A stretch of 64,000 nt of DNA from Clostridium aciditolerans (GCF_016316925.1 NZ_JAEEGB010000018.1:273-64272), one strand, 5' to 3'. Shown: positions 34,333-43,657, counted from the stretch's first letter. A program made the numbers and translations. The notes: generated by a model from the letters alone, not told the origin.

Positions 34333-35655
34333 ATGAAGAATGCAAAAGAGTTTATAAAGGTTAAAGGAATTACAAAATATTTTGGTGGCTCAGATAAGCC
34401 TACTTTAGAAGATATAAATTTAACTATAAATGAAGGTGAATATATAGCTATACTAGGCCCTTCTGGATCAGGTAAATCAACACTTTTGAGGACTATAACT
34501 GGTTTGGTAAAACCCGATAATGGTGAAGTGATTTTTGATGGACAAAAAGTAACTGGAGTAAATCCATATGCTTCTATCGTTTTTCAGACCTTTGCCCTTT
34601 ACCCATGGCTTACTGTTCGTGAAAATGTTGAGCTAGGACTTAAGGCTAAAGGATTCCCAAAGGATTATATGAGAAGAAAGGCTGAAGAACTTATAAGTCT
34701 AATAGGTCTTGATGGATTTGAGGAAGCTTATCCTAAAGAGCTTTCTGGTGGAATGAGGCAAAGAGTAGGCTTTGCTAGGGCATTAGCAGTAGAGCCAAAG
34801 CTTTTATGTTTAGATGAACCTTTTTCAGCATTAGATTTTTTAACTGCAGAGAATTTAAGAACGGAACTAGTTGAATTATGGCAGGAAAAAAGAATGCCTA
34901 TAAAAAGCATTATAATGATTACTCATGGTATTGAAGAAGCAGTGCTTATGGCAGATAAGATTGTAATGCTTAGTAGAAATCCTGCACATATAATTGCAGA
35001 GATAAAGATAGATCTTCCGCATCCGAGGAATAGAAAATCACCGGAGTTTGAAAGGCTAGTAGATAGTGTGTATAAGCTATTAATTAAGGGGAAAATTGAG
35101 GATAACGAAGAGGAAAAGTTAAGTAAAAGCATAAGTTCAGGTAAGGAAAAAGAAGCTGGGGAAAAGCCAGTTCAGATTCCAAATGCCCATGTAGGTGTGA
35201 TGTCAGGTCTCCTTGAACTTATAGATGATAATGGAGGAAAGATGGACATATACCAATTAGGAGGAGATTTAATGATGGAAATAGATGATCTTCTTCCTAA
35301 TATAGAAGGTATTTCTATGCTTAACTTTGCAGAGGTAAGAGAAGGAGATATTTTTATAACAGAGCTTGGAAGAGAGTTCGTAGAATTAGAAAAAGATGAA
35401 AGTAAAGAACTGTTCAGAAAGCAACTAGAGAATATATCTACTTTCCGACTTATAATGAATGTTTTAAACAATAAGAGAAATCATACCATGAAGGAAGAGT
35501 TTTTTAAGGAGTTATTTAAGAAGCATTTCCCACAGCATGAAATGGAAGGAATAATGGACATTATAATAGACTGGGGTAGATATGCTGAACTTTTTAATTA
35601 TGATCGTGATTCTGAAGAACTTTATTTAGACAATGAAGAAAATGAAGAGATTTAG
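34333..35655 (+). CDS. ABC transporter ATPase with C-terminal AAA-associated domain
   Basis: ATP-binding subunit of about 440 residues. Residues 1-260 hold a complete ABC domain: [52 protein letters not shown] and THGIEEA. Residues about 285-440 form an extra domain of the AAA-associated C-terminal type (SGLLELIDDNGGKMDIYQLGGDL, then FAEVREGDIFITELGREFV). This resembles a winged-helix sensor and may gate transport. ATG 34333 follows AAGGGGTGGG. It pairs with the fused permease upstream under the M-box. Confidence 0.9.
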   Translation: MKNAKEFIKVKGITKYFGGSDKPTLEDINLTINEGEYIAILGPSGSGKSTLLRTITGLVKPDNGEVIFDGQKVTGVNPYASIVFQTFALYPWLTVRENVELGLKAKGFPKDYMRRKAEELISLIGLDGFEEAYPKELSGGMRQRVGFARALAVEPKLLCLDEPFSALDFLTAENLRTELVELWQEKRMPIKSIIMITHGIEEAVLMADKIVMLSRNPAHIIAEIKIDLPHPRNRKSPEFERLVDSVYKLLIKGKIEDNEEEKLSKSISSGKEKEAGEKPVQIPNAHVGVMSGLLELIDDNGGKMDIYQLGGDLMMEIDDLLPNIEGISMLNFAEVREGDIFITELGREFVELEKDESKELFRKQLENISTFRLIMNVLNNKRNHTMKEEFFKELFKKHFPQHEMEGIMDIIIDWGRYAELFNYDRDSEELYLDNEENEEI

Positions 35656-35711
35656 GTAGAAGAATATATAGAATGAATTGATTGGTATATTACTATTATT
35701 TGAAACCACAT

Positions 35712-35755
35712 AAATAGGCCTTGAACTTTTTAAATGTTCAAGGCCTATTTATATC
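35712..35755 (+). terminator. Terminator of the M-box ABC operon
   Basis: AAATAGGCCTTGAAC (35712-35726) and GTTCAAGGCCTATTT (35736-35750) form a perfect 15-bp stem. Confidence 0.85.
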
Positions 35756-35887
35756 TTATGAATTCATTATTCCTCTTTAGGAAAATTTAAGAATTAGTTA
35801 ATGTGAATTTAATGATAGAGCACTATGATTAATACATAGAAGGTCACACATACTTTCTAAATTTTATAATGGCTTGGAGGATAAAAT

Positions 35888-36763
35888 ATGAATAAAAAAC
35901 TTATTGCAATGGTAACTAGTTTAGTTATAGGTGGAACTGTACTTTTTGGAACTGCCTATGCGAATGCTTCACAACTATCAGGTTATGAAGCTTATAAAGC
36001 AGCTATAAAGGATACTAAAAACGTAAAGAATGAAACTGCAAATTTAAAAGTATCTGTATCTGATAATGGTAGCAATATAATTGACATGAGTACTAATGCT
36101 AAAATTAATTTAGCTTCTAATGGTATGAGTCAAGTAACTACAGTAAAATCAGGAAATGGAAGCCAAACCTTTAGCACATATACACAGGATGGAAAAAGTA
36201 TTTCTAAATCAAGTAATAGTGATGTATACAATGTAAGAGAAAATAAACATAAAAATACAAATAAAAAAGACAAGGCTGAAAATCCTGAAATAGCTAAAAG
36301 TGTAGAAACTGTAGTTGATACTTTAGTAGGTAACATGAAAAATAATGTATCTACAGCTGATAATAATGATGGTAGCAAAAAAGTATCTATAAATTTAAAT
36401 GAAAATGAAGTAACACCATTAGTAAATGCTTTAGCATCAATGGCTATGGTTAAAAATAGTGATGAACCAATTCACAATAATAAAGCTGGAGATGTTAATT
36501 TAAGAAACATACTTCCACAGCTTCAAAGCAATATAAAAATCAAGTCTGTACAAGTAAATGGAGATATCAATAAGAACGATATACTTGACAATCAAGTTGC
36601 TAAAATAGTTTTAACAGGTACAGATGCTCAGGGAAAAACACATGAGATTACTATAGATGCTACTTTAGATTTATCAAATATAAACAGTACAACTCCAGAC
36701 ACTGTTGATTTAACTGGAAAACAAGTAAAAACTATAACTGGGCAATTTAGAGAAAGAGATTAA
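35888..36763 (+). CDS. Exported protein of unknown function
   Basis: Not recognised as a named family. 291 residues with a clear signal peptide (MNKKLIAMVTSLVIGGTVLFG, likely cleavage after AYA). The mature part is Asn/Ser/Lys-rich, with a repeated style of beta-strand segments and a basic patch ENKHKNTNKKDK near residue 118. No cell-wall anchor or lipobox. GGAGG lies before ATG. It is followed by a terminator and an ABC transporter, so any functional link to the latter is uncertain. Confidence 0.8.
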   Translation: MNKKLIAMVTSLVIGGTVLFGTAYANASQLSGYEAYKAAIKDTKNVKNETANLKVSVSDNGSNIIDMSTNAKINLASNGMSQVTTVKSGNGSQTFSTYTQDGKSISKSSNSDVYNVRENKHKNTNKKDKAENPEIAKSVETVVDTLVGNMKNNVSTADNNDGSKKVSINLNENEVTPLVNALASMAMVKNSDEPIHNNKAGDVNLRNILPQLQSNIKIKSVQVNGDINKNDILDNQVAKIVLTGTDAQGKTHEITIDATLDLSNINSTTPDTVDLTGKQVKTITGQFRERD

Positions 36764-36811
36764 CGATTGGATTCCCGAAAAATCTAATAAGAGAAAGATC
36801 AATACTGTAAG

Positions 36812-36847
36812 AATTGGGCAAGTTAACATCTTGCTCAATTTTTAATA
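36812..36847 (+). terminator. Terminator of the exported-protein gene
   Basis: AATTGGGCAAG (36812-36822) pairs with CTTGCTCAATT (36830-36840), one G-T pair, followed by TTTTAAT. Confidence 0.7.
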
Positions 36848-36869
36848 TTATTTGTAGAGGGGAAATAGT

Positions 36870-37601
36870 ATGGAAAAGGTTTTAGAAGTAAAGAATTTAG
36901 CTAAGCTCTATAAGAATGGAAGAGGGGTAAAAGATATAAGTTTTGATGTCTATAAAGGAGATGTTTTTGGCTTTCTTGGACCAAATGGTGCAGGTAAAAC
37001 TACGGTAATGAAGTCAATTATGGGATTAAATATGTTTGAGAGTGGGGAAGTTAAAATCTTAGGTTTTAATATAAAGACTCAATTTGAAAAAGCTCTAGGG
37101 AAAGTAGGAGCAATTATTGAAACAGCGGATGCTTATGAATATATGAGTGCATATAACAATTTAAAAATAGCTTCTAGATTCTATAGTAATATTAAAGAAT
37201 CTGATATAGATGAAATACTTGAAATGGTTGAACTAAAGGAATTTAAAGATGAGAAAGTATCTAAATTTTCTTTAGGGATGAAACAAAGGTTGGCCTTAGC
37301 TTCAGCACTTTTGTCTAAACCTGAGTTGGTAATTTTAGATGAACCTACTAATGGATTAGATATAGAAGGCACAGTTCAAATGAGAAACTTAATAATCCAG
37401 TTAGCTAGTGAGAAAAAAATAACATTTTTTATATCCAGTCACCTTGTACACGAGATAGAGCTTATGTGCAGTAAAGTGGCTATAATTCATAAAGGTAAAT
37501 TAATAAATTCAGGAGAAGAAATAAATAATATAAAAGAAAAGTATGCCTCCTTAGAGGATTTCTATATGGATGAGATAAATAAAAGGAGGTTAAAGTCCTA
37601 A
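36870..37601 (+). CDS. ABC transporter ATP-binding protein (bacitracin/antibiotic exporter type)
   Basis: ATPase of 243 residues for an ABC-2 type exporter. Motifs: GPNGAGKTTVMKSI, signature FSLGMKQRLALASALL, Walker B LVILDEPTNGLD and SSHLVHEIELMC. The family resembles BcrA-type and other drug or lantibiotic-immunity ATPases. Its last codons (..KRRLKS-stop) are encoded by the beginning of a family C repeat, so the original C terminus may have been altered by that insertion. The permease partner follows 79 bases later. Confidence 0.9.
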   Translation: MEKVLEVKNLAKLYKNGRGVKDISFDVYKGDVFGFLGPNGAGKTTVMKSIMGLNMFESGEVKILGFNIKTQFEKALGKVGAIIETADAYEYMSAYNNLKIASRFYSNIKESDIDEILEMVELKEFKDEKVSKFSLGMKQRLALASALLSKPELVILDEPTNGLDIEGTVQMRNLIIQLASEKKITFFISSHLVHEIELMCSKVAIIHKGKLINSGEEINNIKEKYASLEDFYMDEINKRRLKS

Positions 37602-37670
37602 ATGGACTTTAACGGGTAATTTTGCTGGTGGAAACGAGCAAAATCACCCAGTGTTTCGACTGAAAGGAGA
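37584..37670 (+). repeat. Family C hairpin repeat bracketed by Shine-Dalgarno motifs (C2)
   Basis: AGGAGG, then TTAAAGTCC/GGACTTTAA, then CGGGTAATTTTGCT/AGCAAAATCACCC, then AGTGTTTCGACTGAA and a second AGGAGA that serves the next gene. It matches C1 at 15983-16088, minus the nested hairpin. It overlaps the stop end of the ATPase gene and supplies the ribosome binding site of the permease gene. Confidence 0.8.
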
Positions 37671-37680
37671 AATGAAGATA

Positions 37681-38430
37681 ATGAATAGCCTTAAAGCAAA
37701 TATAATAAATGAAATTCAAAAACTTTTCCTAAAGAAAAAGATAACAGTATTTTTAGCAATTACAGCTATTATATGCTTTCTATCAGCTTTTTTTATTTCC
37801 AGTATTCAAGCAAAGCTTGTATTTGTAGCTTTAGATTCTTTGAGTTTTCCGTTGATGACATTAAGCATATTTACTAATGTATTCTTACCTTTATTTATAT
37901 TTATGGTAGTGTCAGAATTATTTTCAGGCGAAGTTGGAGATAGGTCCTTGAAATTAGTACTTATAAGGCCTATAAATAGATTGAAAATTTTTACTTCTAA
38001 GAATGCGGCAATAGCTGTATATATTATTATAAACTTATTAGTTGTTCTTATTGTATCTATGATTTCTATAATGTTTTTACATCAAGGCCCTATGATTCAG
38101 AGTATTTCACAAATTATTTTTGCATATTTTATTGATATAATTCCAGCAGTAGTTTTGTCTATATTTGCGGCTTTTATAGCACAGTTTTTTAAAAGTAGCA
38201 GTGGAGCGTTAATTACATGTGTTTTATCTTTTATTGGTATTAAAATATTATCATTATTTATAAAAGGACTTAATAATATTATTTTTACATCTTATTTAAA
38301 CTGGTATTCAATTTGGTCAGTAGGGAATACTAGTTTTTTAAGAAACATTAACACTCTATTTATGATGTTATCCTATGCGGCAATCTTTTTTACAATGGGT
38401 TATTATGTGTTTGACAAAAAAGAGGTATAA
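37681..38430 (+). CDS. ABC-2 type transporter permease
   Basis: Membrane subunit of about 249 residues partnering the preceding ATPase. Six hydrophobic segments; the conserved block VSELFSGEVGDRSLKLVLIRPINR is typical of ABC-2 permeases of the NatB/BcrB kind, where an amphipathic loop contacts the ATPase. The start at 37681 is preferred because AGGAGA lies 11 bases upstream; the ATG at 37672 has only a two-base gap to it. Substrate unknown. Confidence 0.85.
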   Translation: MNSLKANIINEIQKLFLKKKITVFLAITAIICFLSAFFISSIQAKLVFVALDSLSFPLMTLSIFTNVFLPLFIFMVVSELFSGEVGDRSLKLVLIRPINRLKIFTSKNAAIAVYIIINLLVVLIVSMISIMFLHQGPMIQSISQIIFAYFIDIIPAVVLSIFAAFIAQFFKSSSGALITCVLSFIGIKILSLFIKGLNNIIFTSYLNWYSIWSVGNTSFLRNINTLFMMLSYAAIFFTMGYYVFDKKEV

Positions 38431-38455
38431 TTTTTAAAATTTAAAGGGGATATAT

Positions 38456-39874
38456 ATGAAAATAGGAAAATTAGCAAGGAGAGTGATAACAATCCTGGCA
38501 ATTGTTATCACAGCCTGTGTTATTATATTTTTTTCCAGAGAATTCATTTCTAATTATTTTGTAAGATTTAATATGAGCAGTATGCAATTACCTGAAAAGG
38601 GATCAAAGGTAATAGTATTTTCTCCACATAATGATGATGAAGTACTAGGAGCTGGAGAATTTATAAAGAAATCTATTGAAAATGGTGCTGAGGTAAAGGT
38701 TGTATTAATTACTAATGGCGATGGTTTTAAGAGTGCCGTGCAGCTAGATTATCTTAATCCATTTCCTAAACAAAGTGATTTTGTGAAATTTGGTTACACA
38801 AGACAACAGGAAAGTATAGATGCATTAAAAAGACTTGGGTTACCTGAAGAAAATATAATATTTTTAGGATATCCAGATGGTGGAATGGCATATCTTTGGA
38901 ATTATAATTGGGATAAAAGTAATCCTTATACGAGTAGCTTTACTCAATCGAATAAGTCCCCTTATTCTAATAGTTATACAAAGGATGTTACTTATGCTGG
39001 GGAAAATGTAGTTGCTGACATGACTAAAATAATTAGAGAGTATAAACCAAACTATATAGTTATGCCTCATCCAAATGATAGACATCCAGATCATTGGGCG
39101 GTTAACGCTTTTGTTGAATATACTTTAACAGCTATGAATTACACACCTAAAAAATTATGGTTATATCTCGTGCACAGAGGTGATTGGCCAACACCACTCG
39201 AAAGAAATACCTCTCTTTATTTAGTGCCACCAAAAAAGCTAATAGGTATAGGTACTAATTGGTATGCTTTAGATATGAATAACAATGATATAGAAGAAAA
39301 AGCTCAAGCTATTCAAGATTATAAAACTCAATTTAGAGCATTAAAGCCGCTTATAACTGCTTTTGAGAGAAAAAATGAGCTTTTAGGCGAATACCCAAAT
39401 TTCAATAGTATAAAAAATGTGAGAAATGATAATGAGATAAAACCTGAAGAGAGAAATAAAATAATTACTGATCCATTGCAAGATACATTAACTTTGGAGA
39501 TTAGTAGAAATGCAGATATTACAGGAGTGTACGCAGAAGTTTCTAAAGAAAATAATTTACATATTTTTTTAGAAGCAGATTCAGAAATCGAAGAGCTAAC
39601 TACCTATGATGTAAATGCTATACTCTTTAATAAAGATAAAACATCTAGGCTTAGTCTTAAAATAAAAGATAATAAGATGGTGGCTGAAAATAATTCAAGT
39701 ATTTCAATAACAAATATAGAGGGAGCAAATCATTCGATATCAGGAAAATTCATACACATTATTATTCCAGGTAAAAGCTTAGGAGAATTTAATCATATGT
39801 TTATAAACGCTACAACATCTGTAGGAGAGCATATGCTGGATAAAACTGCATGGAGGATGGTAGACGTAAAATAG
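38456..39874 (+). CDS. PIG-L/LmbE family deacetylase, membrane-anchored
   Basis: 472 residues with an uncleaved N-terminal membrane helix (residues about 10-30) and an extracytoplasmic PIG-L domain. The zinc and catalytic motif FSPHNDDEVLGAG (around residue 60) and the second metal site MPHPNDRHPDHWAV are intact. The family removes N-acetyl groups from GlcNAc-type sugars. The extracellular location suggests cell-wall or surface glycan substrates rather than bacillithiol synthesis. A C-terminal beta-rich region of about 130 residues is unassigned. It lies 25 bases after the ABC permease, so probably the same operon. Confidence 0.85.
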   Translation: MKIGKLARRVITILAIVITACVIIFFSREFISNYFVRFNMSSMQLPEKGSKVIVFSPHNDDEVLGAGEFIKKSIENGAEVKVVLITNGDGFKSAVQLDYLNPFPKQSDFVKFGYTRQQESIDALKRLGLPEENIIFLGYPDGGMAYLWNYNWDKSNPYTSSFTQSNKSPYSNSYTKDVTYAGENVVADMTKIIREYKPNYIVMPHPNDRHPDHWAVNAFVEYTLTAMNYTPKKLWLYLVHRGDWPTPLERNTSLYLVPPKKLIGIGTNWYALDMNNNDIEEKAQAIQDYKTQFRALKPLITAFERKNELLGEYPNFNSIKNVRNDNEIKPEERNKIITDPLQDTLTLEISRNADITGVYAEVSKENNLHIFLEADSEIEELTTYDVNAILFNKDKTSRLSLKIKDNKMVAENNSSISITNIEGANHSISGKFIHIIIPGKSLGEFNHMFINATTSVGEHMLDKTAWRMVDVK

Positions 39875-39903
39875 TATATTAAATAAAAAAGAGAGATACT
39901 AGA

Positions 39904-40002
39904 GTGAGGCAGGATGCACCAAGGATGATTAAGGCAAGAGGATTGACAGCAATTATTATAGAATCAGAGGTTGCAACTGCTAAAATGTTTGAAAGGATAT
40001 GA
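39904..40002 (+). pseudogene. Relic of a bacterial microcompartment shell protein
   Basis: An open stretch from a GTG reads ..APRMIKARGLTAIIIESEVATAKMFERI-stop. RMIKARGLTAIIIES aligns with the BMC shell signature seen in PduA/EutM (typically LGMIETRGLVALIEASDAMVKAA). Only about 30 residues remain of an expected 90, with no convincing ribosome binding site, and it ends four bases before the pduL start. Shell genes and pduL are typical neighbours, which supports the reading. Confidence 0.55.
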
Positions 40003-40006
40003 AATT

Positions 40007-40501
40007 ATGAATAATGATAAAGAATTAGCAATAAATATAGCAAATAATATAAATGGGCACCTAGGAACTAATGCAGAAACAAAGAAAATCCCTGTAGGTA
40101 TTTCTAATCGTCATATTCATTTAAGTCAGTTTGATTTAGAGATACTTTTTGGTGAAGGTTATCAGATGAGTAAATTAAAAGATCTAAAACAACCAGGACA
40201 ATTTGCTGCAAATGAAACAGTTTGTATTGCCGGACCTAAAGGAAGTATTGTTTTAAAAGAAAAAGCAATAATTGCTAAGAGACATATACATATGGCACCT
40301 GAGGATGCACAAATATTTAATGTAACAAACGGTCAAAAAGTTTGTGTAGCTATTTCTGGAGAAAGAAAAGGGATATTGGGTGAGGTAGTAGTTAGAGTAA
40401 ATCCTAATTATAGCTTAGAATTTCATGTAGATACTGATGAAGCAAATGGCATGGGATTATCTTCAAAGGATACTGTTGAAATAAGCACATTGATTTTATA
40501 A
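40007..40501 (+). CDS. pduL: Phosphate propanoyltransferase PduL with internal deletion
   Basis: PduL-type phosphotransacylase swaps CoA and phosphate on acyl groups, often inside microcompartments. The zinc motifs SNRHIHLS, AKRHIHMAP and EFHVDTDEANG are all kept. The protein is only about 164 residues against about 210. Between GPKGS (near residue 77) and the second His motif only about ten residues remain where roughly 55-60 are normal, so a central block with conserved Arg and the ISRTDA-type motif is absent. The frame is intact. Activity is doubtful. AAGGAT precedes ATG 40007. It lies directly downstream of a BMC shell relic. Confidence 0.8.
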   Translation: MNNDKELAINIANNINGHLGTNAETKKIPVGISNRHIHLSQFDLEILFGEGYQMSKLKDLKQPGQFAANETVCIAGPKGSIVLKEKAIIAKRHIHMAPEDAQIFNVTNGQKVCVAISGERKGILGEVVVRVNPNYSLEFHVDTDEANGMGLSSKDTVEISTLIL

Positions 40502-40531
40502 CAGGTTTCATTTTATAATTATGTATTAAAA

Positions 40532-40575
40532 AAAGGCACTATTTATATAATAATTTAATAAATAGTGCCTTTAAC
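40532..40575. terminator. Bidirectional terminator between pduL and nrdJ
   Basis: AAAGGCACTATTTAT (40532-40546) and ATAAATAGTGCCTTT (40558-40572) form a perfect 15-bp stem between convergent genes. Confidence 0.85.
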
Positions 40576-40615
40576 TTAGGTATAAATATTCAATTTTTAG
40601 AACATATCTTGGCTT

Positions 40616-43600
40616 TTAGCTACAGCCTGTAGTTGAACCACAGTCAAGACAAACCATGCAGGTACCATTTCGTACCATTCTAGTGCTTGCGCAAGTTGGA
40701 CAGCTAAAACCATAAAGTCTTTCTCCATCTACCTTTTTTGTTTTAAAGTTATTTTCACATGTTTCAGATGAAGCCACAGCCGTTTCAAAATTAGTAGATA
40801 AACTATCTTCACCATAATTTTCAGGCTTAACCTGACATCTTGAGAAATCCCCAAGTTCAATATCAATTACCTTACTAATTAAATCAGATATAGAAGTAAC
40901 ATATTTGATATAAGGATGTTTCTGCACAAAACCATATGGCTCATACTTTTGAGCTCTAAGCATTCTTGCTATATCTTGAGGAGGTACATGATATTGAAGC
41001 ATTACAGATATTGATTTAGATAATGAGTTTAATAATCCTGTAATTATAGTTCCTTCTCTATCTGTAGTTATATATATTTCAGAGATTTCACCATTTTCAC
41101 GTCTATTAACTGTAGTGTATATTTTAACATCATCTATTTGAGCTGGATGCGTAGTGCCACGACGTATGCCTACAGGTTTATCACGTCTTGAATATCTAAC
41201 CCCTTTTTGAAGTTCTTTAGCACGCGCGAGAAGCTGATTATAAGTTAAGTTCTCAAGCTTTGAATCGGAGGCGTCAGTTAAACTCGTATTTAATGGTTGT
41301 GATGCCTTTGAGGAATCTCTGTATAACGTAATTCCTTTAACTCCTAACTTCCAGGAGGATAAAATAACATTTTTAAAATCATCTACCGGTGCTGTCTTAG
41401 GTAAATTAACAGTTTTGGATATTGCCCCAGATATAAGCGGAGTTATACAGGATACCATAAGTACATGGCCCGTTGGAGCTATATATCTTTCACCACTTCC
41501 GCAGCGATTTGATGTATCAAATATAGCTAGGTGCTCATCTTTTAAATGAGGTGCTCCTTCAATTTTACCATCTAATATTTTCTCATAAGTAAATCCATTC
41601 TCTGTTACAGTTTCTTTTTGTACTACGTAATCTAAAATATCGCTAATTTGATCCTTAGTATAGCCAAGCTTTTTTAATGCAGCGGTTATAACTGGATTTA
41701 TTATTGTCAAGAATCCTCCGCCAGAAAGCTTTTTATAAACGATATGGCTAAAGAATGGTTCTATTGATGTAGCACTGCAATCCATAGCAAAAGATATAGT
41801 ACCAGTAGGAGCTATAACTGAAACCTGTGCATTTCTATAGCCGAATTTTGACCCTAAGTCTAGTGCTTTAACCCAAGCATTTTTAAGAGTATGGCTAATA
41901 TATTTTAGACCTTCTTTTTCTAAAATTTCATGATTTACTTTTAGTGGATCATAGTTTAATCCTTCAAATTCATCAGAAAAGTCCATGTTTATACCTTGGT
42001 TAACTAAAAGCTTAGAATTTACTCCCGCAGCTCTTGAGTGATTCCTAATAACTCTCATCATATAAGGCTTATTGATTTCAAATTTTTCAAAAGAGCCTAC
42101 TTCCTTTGCCATAATTGAGGATACATAATAAGAATATCCTGTTAAAGTACCAATTAAGGATGAAGCTAAGGCTCTAGCTTCTTTGGAATCATAAGGGTAT
42201 CCCATCACCATAAAAAGCGATGCAATGTTAGATATACCTAAGCCTGTTGGTCTGAACATATACGTTTTTCTTGCTATATCTTCTGTAGGATATTGGCCCC
42301 ATTGTATTGAAGCTTCAAGTATTAGTTGTGTAAGTCCTATTATATGTAAATACCCGTCTATATCAAATTTACCTGTATCTATATTATAAAATTTATATAT
42401 ATTTATTGAAGCTAAATTACAGGAGGAGTCATCTAAAAATGCGTATTCTCCACAAGGATTTGTAGAATTAATTTTATTATAAGGAGCATTTAGAATTCCG
42501 TCCTCTCCGGCAGGACATGTATGCCAAGCGTTAAAGGTATCGCTGAACTGAGGTGCAGGATCTGCACACTGCCAAGCGGAAAAATTAAATGATTCCCATA
42601 GCTCTGAAACCTTTGTCACTTTATTTAATTTTGAATCCACTCTGCCCTTAAGTTCGATAGTTGCATCAGGTTCTTTATCCAGATTATCAACTTTTTTCAT
42701 AAAGTAATCAGAAAGTCTTATGGAATTATTGCTGTTTTGACCTGAAACTGTTTCATATGCTTCGCCATCAATATCTATGTCATAATCCATCTTTCCAAGA
42801 GCTCTAACTTTATTCTCTTCTTTTGCTTTCCAGGTAATAAAATCCATGATTTCTGGATGGTCTATATCAAGACATACCATTTTTGCAGCTCTTCTAGTAG
42901 TTCCGCCAGATTTTATAGCCCCAGCATTTCTATCTAAACCCTTTAAAAAGCTCATAAGCCCTGAGGATACTCCGCCACCTGATAGCTTTTCACCTTTCGC
43001 TCTTATACATGAAAAGTTTGTGCCTGTGCCTGATCCACCCTTAAAAAGCTTAGTTTCTGTAACATATTGTTCAGAGATTGAATGATGTCCTAAAAGTTTG
43101 TCTTCAATGGACAATATAAAACAAGCAGATGCCTGTGTTCTTGAATAGTTGTCTGGACTTTCAACGACTTTGCCTTCCTTTTCATCAAAGTAATAATTTG
43201 ATTGTTTATTTCCCTTTATTCCGTAAGACTGAGCCAGCCCTGTGTTAAACCACTGAGGTGAATTAGGTGCATACATCTGATTTAATAGACCATAGACACA
43301 TTCATCATAAAAAATAGAAGCCTCTTCATCCGTTTTTATGATACCTTCATCTTTTAGTGCTTCACACCAGAAGTTAACCATTCTATGTGCTACAGCTTTC
43401 ATGCTGTTTTCATAGCCAATTTCATTAGGTATTCCTGCTTTTCTAAAGTACTTTGAAGCTATAATATCGCAGGCTGTTTGAGAATAATGCTCAGGAAACT
43501 CTAAGTCTTTCATATCAACTAATACTTTGCCAGTTTTATGATCTTTTAAAAATACGTCGACTTTTTTCCATTTAAATAAATCGAAAACTGTTTTACTGCT

Positions 43601-43657
43601 ATCCTTTGACAAATCCTTTGTGTAATATCTTTTTAGTAAATCCTTTATGTAACTCAA
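40616..43657 (-). CDS. nrdJ: Vitamin B12-dependent ribonucleotide reductase (class II)
   Basis: Adenosylcobalamin-dependent reductase of 1013 residues making deoxyribonucleotides without oxygen. Seen: YAPNSPQWFNTGL, the active-site region NPCGEYAFLDDSSCNLASIN, VIAPTGTISFAMDC, and a C-terminal zinc-ribbon/thiol tail CPTCASTRMVRNGTCMVCLDCGS, which regenerates the active-site disulfide. Length is normal for the NrdJ-Z type. The TTG start at 43657 lies nine bases past AAGGAGG. Two NrdR-type boxes lie upstream. Its B12 demand fits the cobalt importer at 28-29 kb. Confidence 0.95.
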   Translation of the reverse strand: MSYIKDLLKRYYTKDLSKDSSKTVFDLFKWKKVDVFLKDHKTGKVLVDMKDLEFPEHYSQTACDIIASKYFRKAGIPNEIGYENSMKAVAHRMVNFWCEALKDEGIIKTDEEASIFYDECVYGLLNQMYAPNSPQWFNTGLAQSYGIKGNKQSNYYFDEKEGKVVESPDNYSRTQASACFILSIEDKLLGHHSISEQYVTETKLFKGGSGTGTNFSCIRAKGEKLSGGGVSSGLMSFLKGLDRNAGAIKSGGTTRRAAKMVCLDIDHPEIMDFITWKAKEENKVRALGKMDYDIDIDGEAYETVSGQNSNNSIRLSDYFMKKVDNLDKEPDATIELKGRVDSKLNKVTKVSELWESFNFSAWQCADPAPQFSDTFNAWHTCPAGEDGILNAPYNKINSTNPCGEYAFLDDSSCNLASINIYKFYNIDTGKFDIDGYLHIIGLTQLILEASIQWGQYPTEDIARKTYMFRPTGLGISNIASLFMVMGYPYDSKEARALASSLIGTLTGYSYYVSSIMAKEVGSFEKFEINKPYMMRVIRNHSRAAGVNSKLLVNQGINMDFSDEFEGLNYDPLKVNHEILEKEGLKYISHTLKNAWVKALDLGSKFGYRNAQVSVIAPTGTISFAMDCSATSIEPFFSHIVYKKLSGGGFLTIINPVITAALKKLGYTKDQISDILDYVVQKETVTENGFTYEKILDGKIEGAPHLKDEHLAIFDTSNRCGSGERYIAPTGHVLMVSCITPLISGAISKTVNLPKTAPVDDFKNVILSSWKLGVKGITLYRDSSKASQPLNTSLTDASDSKLENLTYNQLLARAKELQKGVRYSRRDKPVGIRRGTTHPAQIDDVKIYTTVNRRENGEISEIYITTDREGTIITGLLNSLSKSISVMLQYHVPPQDIARMLRAQKYEPYGFVQKHPYIKYVTSISDLISKVIDIELGDFSRCQVKPENYGEDSLSTNFETAVASSETCENNFKTKKVDGERLYGFSCPTCASTRMVRNGTCMVCLDCGSTTGCS

